A stretch of 20,164 nt of DNA from Acetobacteraceae bacterium (GCA_947478535.1 CANJXD010000036.1:1-20164); one strand, 5' to 3'. Shown: positions 6,912-19,771, counted from the first letter of the stretch. Notes: generated by a model not told the origin, from the sequence alone. Made by a program: numbers and translations.

Positions 6912-7807
6912 GCGCCCGCCGCTGTCGCGGCGTAGGGCGCCATCCGTTCGGCGATGACACCCGCCACCGCTTCCACCGCCGCGCGGCGGGGGAAGCTGGC
7001 GCGCCAGGCGATGCAGATGGTCCGGCCTGCCGGTTGGGCCAGCGGGCGCACCACCAGGCCGGCATCCTGCGCGATGCCGGCGGCGAGCCCCGGCACCAGC
7101 GTGGTGCCGTAGCCCGCCGCCACCATGTTGAGCAGGGTGAGCAGGCTGGCGGAGCGCAGCGCGCCCGCCGCGGGCGAGGGCGCCCCACAGGCATCAAGCG
7201 CCTGGTTCCGCAGGCAATGGCCATCCGCCAGCACCAGGATATCCGGCGCGAGCTCCGCCTGAGTGATGTGGCGCTGGCTGGCGAGCCGGTGGTCCGGCGG
7301 CAGCGCGGCCAGGAAGGGCTCGACGAATAATTCGAGGCTCAGCAGGTCCTGCCCATCCGGCGGGGTGGCGATCAGCACGGCATCCAGCGCCTGCGCCCGC
7401 AGCCTTTCCAGCAGCGGCGCCGTCTGGTCCTCCCATGGTTCGAGATCGAGCTGCGGCAGGGCGGCCCGCAACGGCCCAAAGACCAGGGGCAGCAGATGCG
7501 GCGCGAGCGTCGGGATGATGCCGAAGCGGAATCGGCCGGCGAGCGGGTCCCGCAACCCGCGCGCCATGTCGAGGATGGCATCGGCCTGCGCCACCGCGCC
7601 ACGGACATGGTCGAGCAGCCGCTGGCATGCCTCGGTCGGCGCCACGCCCTTGCTGCCACGTTCGAACAGCGCGACGCCGAGCTCCTCCTCCAGCTTGCGC
7701 AGCTGCACGGAGAGCGTCGGCTGGCTGATGCCGCTGGCCTCTGCCGCGCGGCCGAAATGGCCATGCTCGGCGACGGCGAGGAGGTAGCGGAGGTCACGCA
7801 GGTTCAA
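6908..7807 (-). CDS. oxyR: Hydrogen-peroxide-sensing LysR regulator OxyR
   Basis: A 299-residue LysR-type regulator. The N-terminal winged helix ([32 protein letters not shown]) is characteristic of OxyR. The sensor pair is conserved: Cys198 and Cys207 in [13 protein letters not shown], with the same nine-residue spacing as C199/C208 of E. coli, so peroxide should form an intramolecular disulfide that switches on promoter binding. I choose the TTG at 7807 because it gives the canonical MNLRDL start and a family-typical length. The in-frame ATG at 7870 would add 21 residues and put the palindromic operator inside the gene. The ribosome site before the TTG is weak. It is divergent from katG, its likely target. 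The neighbouring trpBA might suggest TrpI, but the Cys pair argues against that. Confidence 0.93.
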   Translation of the reverse strand: MNLRDLRYLLAVAEHGHFGRAAEASGISQPTLSVQLRKLEEELGVALFERGSKGVAPTEACQRLLDHVRGAVAQADAILDMARGLRDPLAGRFRFGIIPTLAPHLLPLVFGPLRAALPQLDLEPWEDQTAPLLERLRAQALDAVLIATPPDGQDLLSLELFVEPFLAALPPDHRLASQRHITQAELAPDILVLADGHCLRNQALDACGAPSPAAGALRSASLLTLLNMVAAGYGTTLVPGLAAGIAQDAGLVVRPLAQPAGRTICIAWRASFPRRAAVEAVAGVIAERMAPYAATAAGA

Positions 7808-7827
7808 GGTGGAATCTCGCGGGATTC

Positions 7828-7844
7828 GATAGATAAAATCTATC
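7828..7844. promoter_or_regulatory. OxyR operator palindrome
   Basis: GATAGAT-AAA-ATCTATC is a perfect 7-bp inverted repeat and contains ATAG-N7-CTAT (7829-7843), the half-operator consensus of OxyR, which also satisfies the LysR T-N11-A rule. It lies between the divergent oxyR and katG genes in a notably AT-rich island. A possible katG -35 (TTGAAA, 7852-7857) follows by 8 nt, with a weak -10 (TATGGT, 7873-7878) at 15-bp spacing. A second ATAG-N7-CTAT copy at the expected distance is degenerate. One site could serve autoregulation and katG activation. Confidence 0.8.
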
Positions 7845-7957
7845 AGATCATTTGAAAGAATGTCGTTCAATCTATGGTGGAGTTCGGACTATTCTCCCCG
7901 CGCCAAAAGACCGAGCGCGGTCCCCGTCGAGGTGCAGAACCGCCGGGATACCGCTAA

Positions 7958-10216
<2,259 letters not shown>

Positions 10217-10227
10217 CGGGGTGCCAA

Positions 10228-10255
10228 GGGGGGCGGCCTCTTGCACCCGCCCCCC
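10228..10255 (+). terminator. katG terminator hairpin
   Basis: GGGGGGCGG (10228-10236) pairs perfectly with CCGCCCCCC (10247-10255) around a 10-nt loop, 11 nt after the katG stop. The position fits a terminator, but there is no T-tract, so it may act as a 3'-end stabiliser or need Rho. Confidence 0.6.
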
Positions 10256-10274
10256 CAATGCCCCTACCTCCCGG

Positions 10275-10338
10275 CCAGGACTGGCGGCGCGCTTCCCCGC
10301 GCGCCGAGCGCCCGGAATGGGCGCCGCCGGCAGTCCGG
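10275..10338 (+). promoter_or_regulatory. Structured leader upstream of accD, possible three-way junction
   Basis: The plus strand can fold into a closing stem, GGACTG 10278-10283 with CAGTCC 10331-10336, extended by CC/GG across one bulged A. It encloses two perfect hairpins: CGGCGCGC/GCGCGCCG (10285-10292/10299-10306, loop TTCCCC) and GCGCCC/GGGCGC (10308-10313/10319-10324, loop GGAAT). A mutually exclusive pairing also exists: GGCGGCGC 10283-10290 with GCGCCGCC 10321-10328. It ends 62 nt before the accD ATG. It resembles no riboswitch I can name. Pairings are direct reading; regulatory function is inference. Confidence 0.4.
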
Positions 10339-10400
10339 TGAGCCAGCGTGCGGATCGAGCCAACAACCCGCGCGCCCGGCGCTTGAAGGCAGGGTAGGTC

Positions 10401-11327
10401 ATGAACTGGATCAGCGACTGGGCGCTGCCCAAGGTGAAGGCGATTTTCGGGGGAACCCGGGAAGTGCCGGACAACCTCTGGCACAAATGCCCCGCCTGCG
10501 AGCAGATGATCTTCCACCGCGACCTCGAGCGGAATCTGCATGTCTGCACCCATTGCGGGCACCACATGCGGCTTGGCGCCAGCGCGCGGGTGAAGACGAC
10601 TCTGGATGAAGGGTGGTCGCGCATCGAATTGCCGAAGGCGCCGGCGGACCCGCTTCGCTTTCGCGACCAGCGCCGCTATGGCGACCGGCTGAAGGAAGCC
10701 CAGCAGAAGACCGCGATGGATGATGCCGTCCTGGTAGCCCAGGGCACCATCGAGGGCCGCAAGGCCGTGATCGCCGCCTTCGAGTTCAGCTTCATGGGCG
10801 GGTCCATGGGCGCCGGCGTAGGGGAAGCGCTGGTGACGGCTGCGCGGCTGGCCGTGTTGCAGGATGCGCCGCTGATCGTCTTCACCGCCTCCGGTGGCGC
10901 GCGGATGCAGGAAGGCACGATCAGCCTGATGCAGATGCCGCGCACCGTGATCGCGACGCGCATGGTGAAGGAAGCCGGCCTGCCTTTCATCGTCGTGATG
11001 TGTGATCCGACGACGGGCGGTGTCACCGCCAGCTTCGCCATGCTGGGCGATATCCACATCGCCGAGCCCGGCGCGCTGATCGGCTTCGCCGGCGCCCGTG
11101 TCATCGAGCAGACGGTACGGGAGAAGCTGCCGGAGGGCTTCCAGCGGGCCGAGTATCTGCTGGAACACGGCATCCTCGACATGGTGGTGAAGCGGCATGA
11201 CATGCGCGCGACGCTGGCGCGCGTGATCTCCCTGCTGCGGGAGCCGCTGCCGATCGCGCGCGCCCCCGCGGGCACGCCGGCCCTGCCGGCGCCGGCGACC
11301 GCGCCCGAGGCGTCGAACCAGGCCTGA
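10401..11327 (+). CDS. accD: Acetyl-CoA carboxylase carboxyltransferase, beta subunit
   Basis: A 308-residue subunit which, with AccA, transfers the carboxyl group from carboxybiotin-AccB to acetyl-CoA, making malonyl-CoA for fatty acid synthesis. The N-terminal four-cysteine zinc ribbon is present: Cys30, Cys33, Cys49 and Cys52 (CPAC...CTHC). The crotonase-fold core follows, with MGGSMGAGVGEAL, FTASGGARMQEG (about 162-173) and the oxyanion-type loop near TTGGVTASFAMLGD. The last 30 residues are an Ala/Pro-rich tail of no clear function. AGGGTAGG just before the ATG at 10401 is a good ribosome site. folC starts 4 nt after its stop, the usual alphaproteobacterial accD-folC pair. E. coli AccD can bind its own mRNA, a precedent for control through the leader. 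Confidence 0.97.
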   Translation: MNWISDWALPKVKAIFGGTREVPDNLWHKCPACEQMIFHRDLERNLHVCTHCGHHMRLGASARVKTTLDEGWSRIELPKAPADPLRFRDQRRYGDRLKEAQQKTAMDDAVLVAQGTIEGRKAVIAAFEFSFMGGSMGAGVGEALVTAARLAVLQDAPLIVFTASGGARMQEGTISLMQMPRTVIATRMVKEAGLPFIVVMCDPTTGGVTASFAMLGDIHIAEPGALIGFAGARVIEQTVREKLPEGFQRAEYLLEHGILDMVVKRHDMRATLARVISLLREPLPIARAPAGTPALPAPATAPEASNQA

Positions 11328-11331
11328 ACCT

Positions 11332-12627
11332 GTGGCAATTCCTGCCTCCCGCAGCGAGGCCATTATCGACCGGCTGCATCGCCTGCATCCGGTCCTGATC
11401 GATCTCAGCCTCGGCCGTATGCGGGAATGCCTGGACCGCCTGGGCAATCCGGAACGGCGGCTGCCGCCGGTGATCCATGTCGCCGGCACCAATGGCAAAG
11501 GCAGCACCAGCGCCTTCCTGCGCGCCATCGCGGAAGCGGCGGGGCTGCGGGTGCATGTCTATACCTCGCCGCATCTGGTGCGGTTCCACGAACGAATCCG
11601 CCTGGCCGGGGACTTGGTCACCGAGGCCGAATTGGTCGCGGCGCTGGAACATGTGGAACGGGTGAACGAGGGCGCACCGATCACGGTCTTCGAGGTGACG
11701 ACGGCGGTCGCGCTGCATCTTTTCGCCAGCGTGCCGGCCGACCTGCTGGTGCTGGAAGTCGGCCTTGGCGGCCGCTTCGACGCGACGAACGTGATCGGCC
11801 CCGTGGCGACAGCGATCACCAGCATCTCCATGGACCACATGGATTTCCTCGGCGACACACTGGAGAAAATCGCCTTCGAGAAGGCGGGCATCATCAAGCC
11901 CGGCGTGCCTTGCGCGACCGGCGCCCAGCCGGCGGCGGTGCTCGGCGTGCTGCGCCGGGTGGCGGCGGAACAGGGCGCGGCGCTGCATGCGCGCGGCGAT
12001 GCCTGGGAGGTGGTGCGCCAGGCTGACGGATGGCTGCGCTGGCGGGATGGCAAGGGCGTGCTGGACCTGCCGGCGCCGGCGCTGGCAGGGCCACACCAGG
12101 CCGACAACGCCGGCATCGCCATCGCCACGCTGCGCGCCTGGAACCCGGACTGGCTGACGGAAGCCGCCATCGCGCGGGGGGTCGCCACGGCCACCTGGCC
12201 GGCGCGGATGCAGCGCCTGACGGGGAGGCTGGCCGCCCTGCTGCCGCAGGGGTGGGAATTGTGGCTGGATGGCGGGCACAATGCCGGGGCGGGGGTGGCG
12301 CTCGGGCAGCATCTGCGCGGGGCTTTCGCGGATCGCCCGGTGCATCTTCTGGTCGGCATGAAGGGATCGAAGCAGGCGGCGGAATTTCTCGCGCCCCTGA
12401 TTCCCGTGGCCACCAGCCTGCGCGCGATCGCCGAGCCCGGTCAGCACCTGGCCATGCCGATCGAGGCCATCATCGCCGCCAGTGGCGGCGCCGCGACGGC
12501 GGGCGGCACGGTGGAACAGGCTCTGGCCCGGCTGCCGGAGGATGGCCCGCCGGCCCGCGTGCTGATCTGCGGCAGCCTCTATCTGGCCGGCGAAGTGCTG
12601 AAGCTGGACGGCGCTACTCCGGGCTGA
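11332..12627 (+). CDS. folC: Bifunctional folylpolyglutamate / dihydrofolate synthase
   Basis: A 431-residue Mur-ligase-family enzyme that adds glutamate to dihydropteroate and to folates using ATP. The P-loop HVAGTNGKGSTS (49-60) is at the expected place. It is followed by the SPHL and RFHERIRL segment, EVGLGGRFDATN, the ISMDHMDFLGDT Mg/ATP motif and the carbamylated-lysine region FEKAGIIKPG. The C-terminal domain starts near WPARMQRL and carries DGGHN and the terminal CGSLYLAGEVL. The GTG at 11332 lies 4 nt downstream of accD, with only a weak ribosome site, so translational coupling to accD is likely. The 3' end overlaps the convergent sugar dehydrogenase gene by 14 bp. Confidence 0.96.
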   Translation: MAIPASRSEAIIDRLHRLHPVLIDLSLGRMRECLDRLGNPERRLPPVIHVAGTNGKGSTSAFLRAIAEAAGLRVHVYTSPHLVRFHERIRLAGDLVTEAELVAALEHVERVNEGAPITVFEVTTAVALHLFASVPADLLVLEVGLGGRFDATNVIGPVATAITSISMDHMDFLGDTLEKIAFEKAGIIKPGVPCATGAQPAAVLGVLRRVAAEQGAALHARGDAWEVVRQADGWLRWRDGKGVLDLPAPALAGPHQADNAGIAIATLRAWNPDWLTEAAIARGVATATWPARMQRLTGRLAALLPQGWELWLDGGHNAGAGVALGQHLRGAFADRPVHLLVGMKGSKQAAEFLAPLIPVATSLRAIAEPGQHLAMPIEAIIAASGGAATAGGTVEQALARLPEDGPPARVLICGSLYLAGEVLKLDGATPG

Positions 12628-13756
12628 GTCGCAGGATGCGGCCGCGCGCCTCATCCGTCAGCACCAGCAGCGCGCCGTCGGCGGCGATGACGACCTGTCG
12701 CATGCGGATGCGGCGGTCGAACAGCAGGCGTTCCTCGCCCACCACGCGGTCCCCCTCCGTCTGCACCCGCACCAGGCCCGGGGGGTTGAGCGCCGCGACG
12801 AACAGGCTGCGCTGCCAGCCCGGGAAGGCGGTGCCGGTATAAAAGGCGATGCCGGAGGGGCTGACCGAGGGAGTCCAGAAATGTAGGGGGGGTTCGACCC
12901 CCGGCGCGGTCTTGGCGCCGCGGCCGATCGGGCTGCCATCGTAATCCGTGCCATGGCTGACCAGTGGCCAGCCATAGTTCAGCCCGGGGCGGACGATGTT
13001 CACCTCATCGCCCCCCATGGCGCCGAACTCGGCCTGCCACAGGCTGCCCGTCCAGGGGTTGAAGGCGAGGCCCTGGGGATTGCGATGGCCATAGGAGAAG
13101 ATTTCGGGCCGTGCGCCCGCCTGGCGGATGAAGGGATTGTCCGGCTGCGCGCGGCCTTCTCGGTCCACCCGCAGCACCTTGCCGGCGAGGTCCTCCAGCC
13201 GCTGCGCCCGGCCCTTATCCGCCTGGCGTTCACCGGTGGACAGAAAAAGCCGCCGGTCGGGGCCGAAGGCGATGCGGCAGCCATAGTGGTTGCGGCCACG
13301 CTCCTGCGCCGGGGTCGCGTCGAGGATCGGCGTGGCACCTTCCAGCGCCGTGGCATCGGGCGCCAGGCGCGCGCGGACGAGGCGCGTCAGCGCGCCGCCC
13401 TGCACCAGTGCGGCCTGGCAGAGGAACACCTCGCGGCTCGTCACAAAATCGGGGGAGAGGGCGACGTCGAGCAGCCCGCCCTGGCTGCGCGCTTCGACCG
13501 CCGGCACGCCGGCGAGGGGCGCGGAGACGGCGCCATCCGTGCCGACCAGCCGCAGCCGCCCCGGCCGTTCCGTGACCAGCAGCCGCCCGTCCGGCAGCAG
13601 CGCGGCACCCCAGGGGTGTTCGAGCCCGGTCGCGAAGGTCGTCAGCCGGAAGGCCGCGCGTTCGGACCGCACCACTTCCCCCTGCTGGGCGAAGGCGGGG
13701 GTGGGTGACAGGGCCAGGGCGAGGAGGAGGATGCGGCGCAGGGTCATCCACCGCAT
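12614..13756 (-). CDS. Secreted PQQ-dependent aldose sugar dehydrogenase
   Basis: A 380-residue six-bladed beta-propeller of the Asd/YliI soluble glucose/sorbosone dehydrogenase family, expected to oxidise aldoses in the periplasm with PQQ. The N-terminus MRWMTLRRILLLALALSP plus AFAQQ is a clear Sec signal peptide, probably cleaved after Ala23. Family motifs are in order: LEHPWGAALLPDGRLLVTER, SQGGLLDVALSPDF (91-104), RNHYGCRIAFGPD with the candidate catalytic base His157, SYGHRNPQGLAF (221-232), GGDEVN (248-253) and NYGWP (260-264). An alternative ATG at 13747 would remove three residues. No clear ribosome site is seen. It follows trxA by 50 nt on the same strand and overlaps folC tail to tail. 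The true sugar substrate cannot be told from sequence. Confidence 0.9.
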   Translation of the reverse strand: MRWMTLRRILLLALALSPTPAFAQQGEVVRSERAAFRLTTFATGLEHPWGAALLPDGRLLVTERPGRLRLVGTDGAVSAPLAGVPAVEARSQGGLLDVALSPDFVTSREVFLCQAALVQGGALTRLVRARLAPDATALEGATPILDATPAQERGRNHYGCRIAFGPDRRLFLSTGERQADKGRAQRLEDLAGKVLRVDREGRAQPDNPFIRQAGARPEIFSYGHRNPQGLAFNPWTGSLWQAEFGAMGGDEVNIVRPGLNYGWPLVSHGTDYDGSPIGRGAKTAPGVEPPLHFWTPSVSPSGIAFYTGTAFPGWQRSLFVAALNPPGLVRVQTEGDRVVGEERLLFDRRIRMRQVVIAADGALLVLTDEARGRILRLSPE

Positions 13757-13767
13757 GTAGGCGCGAT

Positions 13768-13789
13768 GCGGGCGCCGGGAAGCGCCCGC
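13768..13789 (-). terminator. Hairpin between trxA and sugar dehydrogenase
   Basis: GCGGGCGC (13768-13775) and GCGCCCGC (13782-13789) form a perfect 8-bp stem with a 6-nt loop. It starts 17 nt after the trxA stop in the direction of transcription and ends 11 nt before the dehydrogenase ATG. It may terminate or attenuate read-through from trxA. No T-tract follows. Confidence 0.5.
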
Positions 13790-13806
13790 CGTCACGTCCG
13801 CGATGA

Positions 13807-14139
13807 TCAGCCCGCGAGCTTGCCCGCGACCCAGTCCTTCAACGCGCTGCGGGGCAGGGCGCCGACCTTGGTATCGACCGGCTTGCCATCCTTGAACAGG
13901 ATCATGGTCGGGATGCCGCGCACGGCGTAGTCGTTCGGCGTCATCGGGTTCTCGTCGATGTTCACCTTGGCGACGGTCAGCTTGCCTTCGTATTCCTTGG
14001 CGATTTCTTCCAGGAACGGGGCGACCATGCGGCAGGGGCCGCACCATTCGGCCCAGAAATCGACCAGCACGGGGCCGGATGCGTCCAGCACATCCTGCTT
14101 GAAGCTGTCATCCGTCACGGCCTTGGTGTGTTCGCTCAT
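13807..14139 (-). CDS. trxA: Thioredoxin
   Basis: A 110-residue thioredoxin, the general cytoplasmic disulfide reductant fed by thioredoxin reductase. The active site is [12 protein letters not shown], with Cys33 and Cys36 and the buried Asp27. The cis-proline loop GIPTMILF and the terminal glycine-containing [12 protein letters not shown] helix match the Trx1 type. There is no signal peptide or membrane segment, so it is cytoplasmic. GGAGAG (14146-14151 on the plus strand as CTCTCC) lies 6 nt before the ATG and supports this start. In many alphaproteobacteria trxA lies next to folC and addA/addB; here a sugar dehydrogenase separates it from folC, and addAB are absent from the window. It is divergent from an MFS gene across 152 bp. 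Confidence 0.98.
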   Translation of the reverse strand: MSEHTKAVTDDSFKQDVLDASGPVLVDFWAEWCGPCRMVAPFLEEIAKEYEGKLTVAKVNIDENPMTPNDYAVRGIPTMILFKDGKPVDTKVGALPRSALKDWVAGKLAG

Positions 14140-14291
14140 TGGGGGCTCTCCAGCTTCCCGGCGGGGGCCGGGCAGTTGATGGCAAGATCGTGGTGCCGGG
14201 GCCTGTGGTCAAGCAAGTCGCATTCGCGACCCGCACATGCCCGGGATGCATACCCTTGGCGTCACGCCGGCGAAGGGGCAGGTTGCGGCCG

Positions 14292-15449
14292 GTGAACGCC
14301 GCACCCCGCTTCGCGATCCTTTTCGCCACGCAGTTTTTTGCCTTCGGCGTGATCCTGCCCTTCCTGCCGGCGGTGCTGACGGAACGCGGCCTGAGTGCGG
14401 CGGAGGTGGGGGCGGTGCTGGCCATCGGGTCCGCCGTGCGGCTGGTGGCGGGGCCGCTGGGTGGGCGGCTGGCGGATGCGCTGCGGGACCCGCGCCATGT
14501 GCTGGCGGCGGCAGCGCTGGCGGCGGCGCTGGCGGGTTGCGGCTTCCTGCTGGAAGCGGGGTTCCTGACCATGGCCCTGGTGGTGGCGCTGCACAGCGCG
14601 GCGATGGCGCCGGTAGTGCCGCTGACCGATGCGCTGGCGGTGAACGCCGCCCGTGGCAGGCCGGGCTTCGATTACGCGCGGGCGCGGGCGGCGGGCAGCA
14701 TCGCCTTCATCCTGGCCGCGCTCGGCGGTGGCCAGGCGGTGGCGGCGGCCGGCGTCGATTCCGTGATCTGGATGATGGTGGCGGGGCTGGGGGCGACGGC
14801 GCTGGCGGGCCTTGCGCTGCCGCCACCGAGCGGGGTGCGCCGGGCGCCGGGGCGGGGGCTTTCGGCATTTGCCGCGCCGCTGCGCCTGCCGGCGTTTCGC
14901 TGGCTGATGGTCGTCTCCGCTCTCATGCAGGGCAGTCACGCCATGTACTACGCCTTCGGCACGCTGCACTGGCAGGCCGCGGGGCTCGGCGCGGGGTTGA
15001 TCGGCGCGCTCTGGGCGACGGGGGTGGTGGCGGAGGTCGCGCTGTTCCTCTGGGGCAAGGGCTTCGTCGCGCGGCTGGGGCCGGTCGGGCTTTCCATAGC
15101 GGCGGGGCTGTGCGGCGTGCTGCGCTGGAGCATCACGGCGATGACGGTGGATCCCTGGCTGCTGTTCCCGGCCCAGGTGCTGCATGCCGGCACCTTCGCC
15201 ATGCAGCATCTGGCGACGATGCTGGTGCTGGGGCGGGTGGTGCCGCCGGGGCTGGCCGGCACGGCGCAGTCACTGCATGCGGCGCTCGGCGTCGGGTTGT
15301 GGATGGGGTTGTTCACCCTCGCCTGCGGGCCGGCCTATGCCGCCGCTGGCGGGGCGGGGTTCTGGGGGATGGCGGTGCTGTGCGGGCTGGCGGTGCCGGC
15401 GGCGCTCGCGCTCGGGCGGGCGTTGCGGCGGGTGAAGCCCGCGGCCTGA
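14292..15449 (+). CDS. MFS permease of the HcaT / MFS_1-like type
   Basis: A 385-residue inner-membrane transporter with about twelve hydrophobic segments. The first helices read FATQFFAFGVILPFLPAVLT, then a GLSAAEVGAVLAIGSAVRLVAGPL loop and GGRLADAL. That is the pattern of the MFS_1-like/PPP branch that includes E. coli HcaT. The fifth helix region carries RARAAGSIAFILAALGGG. The substrate is not readable; aromatic acids and nucleosides are known for relatives. I chose the GTG at 14292 because the open frame upstream (14139-14291) encodes an Arg-rich stretch unlike a membrane protein, and AGGGGCAGG lies about 10 nt before it. It converges on acnA with a terminator hairpin between them. Confidence 0.85.
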   Translation: MNAAPRFAILFATQFFAFGVILPFLPAVLTERGLSAAEVGAVLAIGSAVRLVAGPLGGRLADALRDPRHVLAAAALAAALAGCGFLLEAGFLTMALVVALHSAAMAPVVPLTDALAVNAARGRPGFDYARARAAGSIAFILAALGGGQAVAAAGVDSVIWMMVAGLGATALAGLALPPPSGVRRAPGRGLSAFAAPLRLPAFRWLMVVSALMQGSHAMYYAFGTLHWQAAGLGAGLIGALWATGVVAEVALFLWGKGFVARLGPVGLSIAAGLCGVLRWSITAMTVDPWLLFPAQVLHAGTFAMQHLATMLVLGRVVPPGLAGTAQSLHAALGVGLWMGLFTLACGPAYAAAGGAGFWGMAVLCGLAVPAALALGRALRRVKPAA

Positions 15450-15453
15450 CACG

Positions 15454-15484
15454 AAAAAGGGCGCGGTCCCTGCGGACCGCGCCC
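15454..15484 (-). terminator. Intrinsic terminator of acnA
   Basis: GGGCGCGGTCC (15459-15469) pairs perfectly with GGACCGCGCCC (15474-15484) around a CTGC loop. Read on the minus strand it is followed at once by five T (15458-15454), a textbook Rho-independent terminator 29 nt after the acnA stop. On the plus strand the hairpin follows the MFS stop by 9 nt but lacks a T-tract, so it may act weakly in both directions. Confidence 0.9.
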
Positions 15485-15512
15485 CCGTTCGACGCATCGG
15501 TGGAAGGCTGGC

Positions 15513-18209
<2,697 letters not shown>

Positions 18210-18345
18210 GGTCCGGTCATCCCCGTCTTCCGTGGCACCGGGACCGGTTCCACCCCAAGGAGTGGGGCGCTTTCCGCCGACCCAGGCGCAGTTCAGGCCC
18301 GGCCGCTTTCGCGACCGGAGCAACGGGCTTAAACCACAGGGGACG

Positions 18346-18355
18346 GGACCGGTCC
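18346..18355. promoter_or_regulatory. Palindrome between acnA and ccmA
   Basis: GGACCGGTCC is a perfect 10-bp palindrome in the 189-bp divergent promoter region. GACCGG, on either strand, also occurs at 18213-18218, 18242-18247, 18313-18318 and 18393-18398. The repetition could mark a regulator's binding sites or reflect GC-rich composition. No clear -35/-10 pair was recognised. Confidence 0.25.
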
Positions 18356-18398
18356 ATCCGGTGTGACGCTTTGCGACAGTGAGAGGTGCGGAGACCGG

Positions 18399-18989
18399 AT
18401 GCTCGAAGGGCGTGACCTGGCCTGCTGGCGGGGGGAAAGGGCGATCTTCGCCGGGCTTTCCTTCACCCTGCCACCCGGCGGCGCCCTGCTGCTGGTGGGT
18501 GCGAATGGCGCCGGCAAATCATCCCTGCTGCGGCTGCTGGCCGGGCTGATCCCGCCAGCGGAGGGACAATTGCTGTGGCAGGGGGAGGATGCGCTGGCGG
18601 ATCGCGTCGCCCATGCCGGGCGGCTGCGCTACCTCAGCCACCAGGATGCGCTGAAACTCTCTCTCACGGCGCGGGAGAACCTGGCCTTCTTCGCCCGGCT
18701 CTGGGGCGGTGATGTGGCGACGGCGCTGGCCTCGGTGGGGTTGGGCGAGCTCGCGGAATTGCCGGCGCGGGTGCTGTCTTCCGGCCAGAAGCGGCGGCTG
18801 GCGCTGGCGCGGCTGGCGCTGGCGCCGGTGCCGGTGTGGCTGTTGGATGAACCGACGGTGGGGCTGGATACCGCTTCGGTCGCGCGGCTGGGCCTGCTGC
18901 TTGCGGCGCACCGGGCGGCGGGGGGCGCGGTGATCGCGGCCACCCATCTGCCGTTGCCGCTGCCGGGCGCCGGGGAGCTGCGCCTGTGA
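18399..18989 (+). CDS. ccmA: Haem/cytochrome c maturation ABC ATPase CcmA
   Basis: A 196-residue ABC ATPase, the energising subunit of CcmABCD, whose ATP hydrolysis releases holo-CcmE loaded with haem during System I cytochrome c maturation. Walker A is GANGAGKSS (34-42), the signature [14 protein letters not shown] (126-139), Walker [13 protein letters not shown] (146-157) and switch His183 in AATHLPL. The short length and signature are typical of CcmA rather than of large exporters. The ATG at 18399 follows GGAG (18390-18393) at 5-nt spacing; an extension to 18363 has no support. The gene overlaps ccmB by GTGA and is divergent from acnA. Confidence 0.93.
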   Translation: MLEGRDLACWRGERAIFAGLSFTLPPGGALLLVGANGAGKSSLLRLLAGLIPPAEGQLLWQGEDALADRVAHAGRLRYLSHQDALKLSLTARENLAFFARLWGGDVATALASVGLGELAELPARVLSSGQKRRLALARLALAPVPVWLLDEPTVGLDTASVARLGLLLAAHRAAGGAVIAATHLPLPLPGAGELRL

Positions 18990-19645
18990 ACGGGTTTTCC
19001 GCCGTCCTACTGCGCGAAGTGCGCCTCGCGCTGCGCCACCCCGGGGATGCGCTGGCGGCGGTGCTGTTCTTCGTCCTGGTTTGCGCGCTGTTCCCCTTCG
19101 GCATCGGGCCGGAACCGCAGGCCCTGGCGCGGCTGGCCCCCGGCGCGCTGCTGGCCGCGGCGCTGCTGGCGGCGCTGCTGCCGCTCGACAGGCTGTTCGG
19201 GGCGGAGGCGGAGGATGGGTCGCTCGACCAGCTTCTGCTGTCCGGGCTGGCGCCCTCCGCCCTCGCTGCGGCCAAGGCGCTGGGGCATTGGATGGTCACC
19301 GGCCTGCCGCTGCTGGCGGCAACCCCGGTGGCGGCGGCGCTGCTGAATCTTCCGACCGAGGCCTGGGGCACGGCGATGGCGGCGCTGGGCCTGGCGACCG
19401 CCATCCTGTCCCTGTTCGGCACGGCCGGCGCGGCGCTGACGCTGGGGGCGCGGCGCGGCGGCGTGCTGCTGCCGCTGCTGGTGCTGCCGCTGTCGATCCC
19501 GTCGATGATCTTCGGCGCCGCGGCGATCGAGGCGGCGGCGGCGGATCTGCCGGCGCGGCCCTACCTGCTGCTGCTCGGCGCGCTGCTGGCATTGGCGGCG
19601 CCGCTGGCCCCGCTGGCGGCGGGCGCTGCGCTGCGGGGCGAGTGA
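18986..19645 (+). CDS. ccmB: Haem exporter / cytochrome c maturation membrane protein CcmB
   Basis: A 219-residue inner-membrane subunit that partners with CcmA. It starts FSAVLLREVRLALRHPGDAL, the family's N-terminal amphipathic segment, then shows about six hydrophobic helices. The conserved loop DRLFGAEAEDGSLDQLLLSG (63-82) is the clearest CcmB hallmark. SLFGTAGAALTLGARRGGVLLPLLVLPLSIP (about 142-172) is the second conserved block. Length is normal at about 220. The GTG start at 18986 overlaps the ccmA stop by 4 bp, showing coupling. ccmC would normally follow within a few bases. It does not, and the next 228 bp hold no membrane-protein reading frame. Confidence 0.92.
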   Translation: MNGFSAVLLREVRLALRHPGDALAAVLFFVLVCALFPFGIGPEPQALARLAPGALLAAALLAALLPLDRLFGAEAEDGSLDQLLLSGLAPSALAAAKALGHWMVTGLPLLAATPVAAALLNLPTEAWGTAMAALGLATAILSLFGTAGAALTLGARRGGVLLPLLVLPLSIPSMIFGAAAIEAAAADLPARPYLLLLGALLALAAPLAPLAAGAALRGE

Positions 19646-19720
19646 TCTCCCTGTCCCGGGGGGCGGGCGGCGCGCCCTGGCCGGTCATGTCTGTTCATTC
19701 TCGAATCCGTGGTGTTTCGA

Positions 19721-19737
19721 CGCGGCCTCGGGCCGCG
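19721..19737 (+). terminator. Hairpin downstream of ccmB
   Basis: CGCGGCC (19721-19727) pairs perfectly with GGCCGCG (19731-19737) around a TCG triloop, 75 nt after the ccmB stop. It could end the ccmAB transcript. No T-tract follows. Confidence 0.35.
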
Positions 19738-19771
19738 CCGCGCAAAGGGCTTGCCTACAAGATAATCCACC

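Noticed and set aside
6908..7807. The LysR gene as TrpI, the tryptophan synthase activator, because it adjoins trpBA.
   Set aside because: TrpI is normally divergent from trpBA, while this gene is convergent. The conserved Cys198/Cys207 pair and ATAG-N7-CTAT operator next to katG identify OxyR.
14139..14291. An N-terminal extension of the MFS permease frame.
   Set aside because: The extension is Arg-rich and polar and would overlap the trxA start. GTG at 14292 with an upstream AGGGGCAGG fits a membrane protein start.
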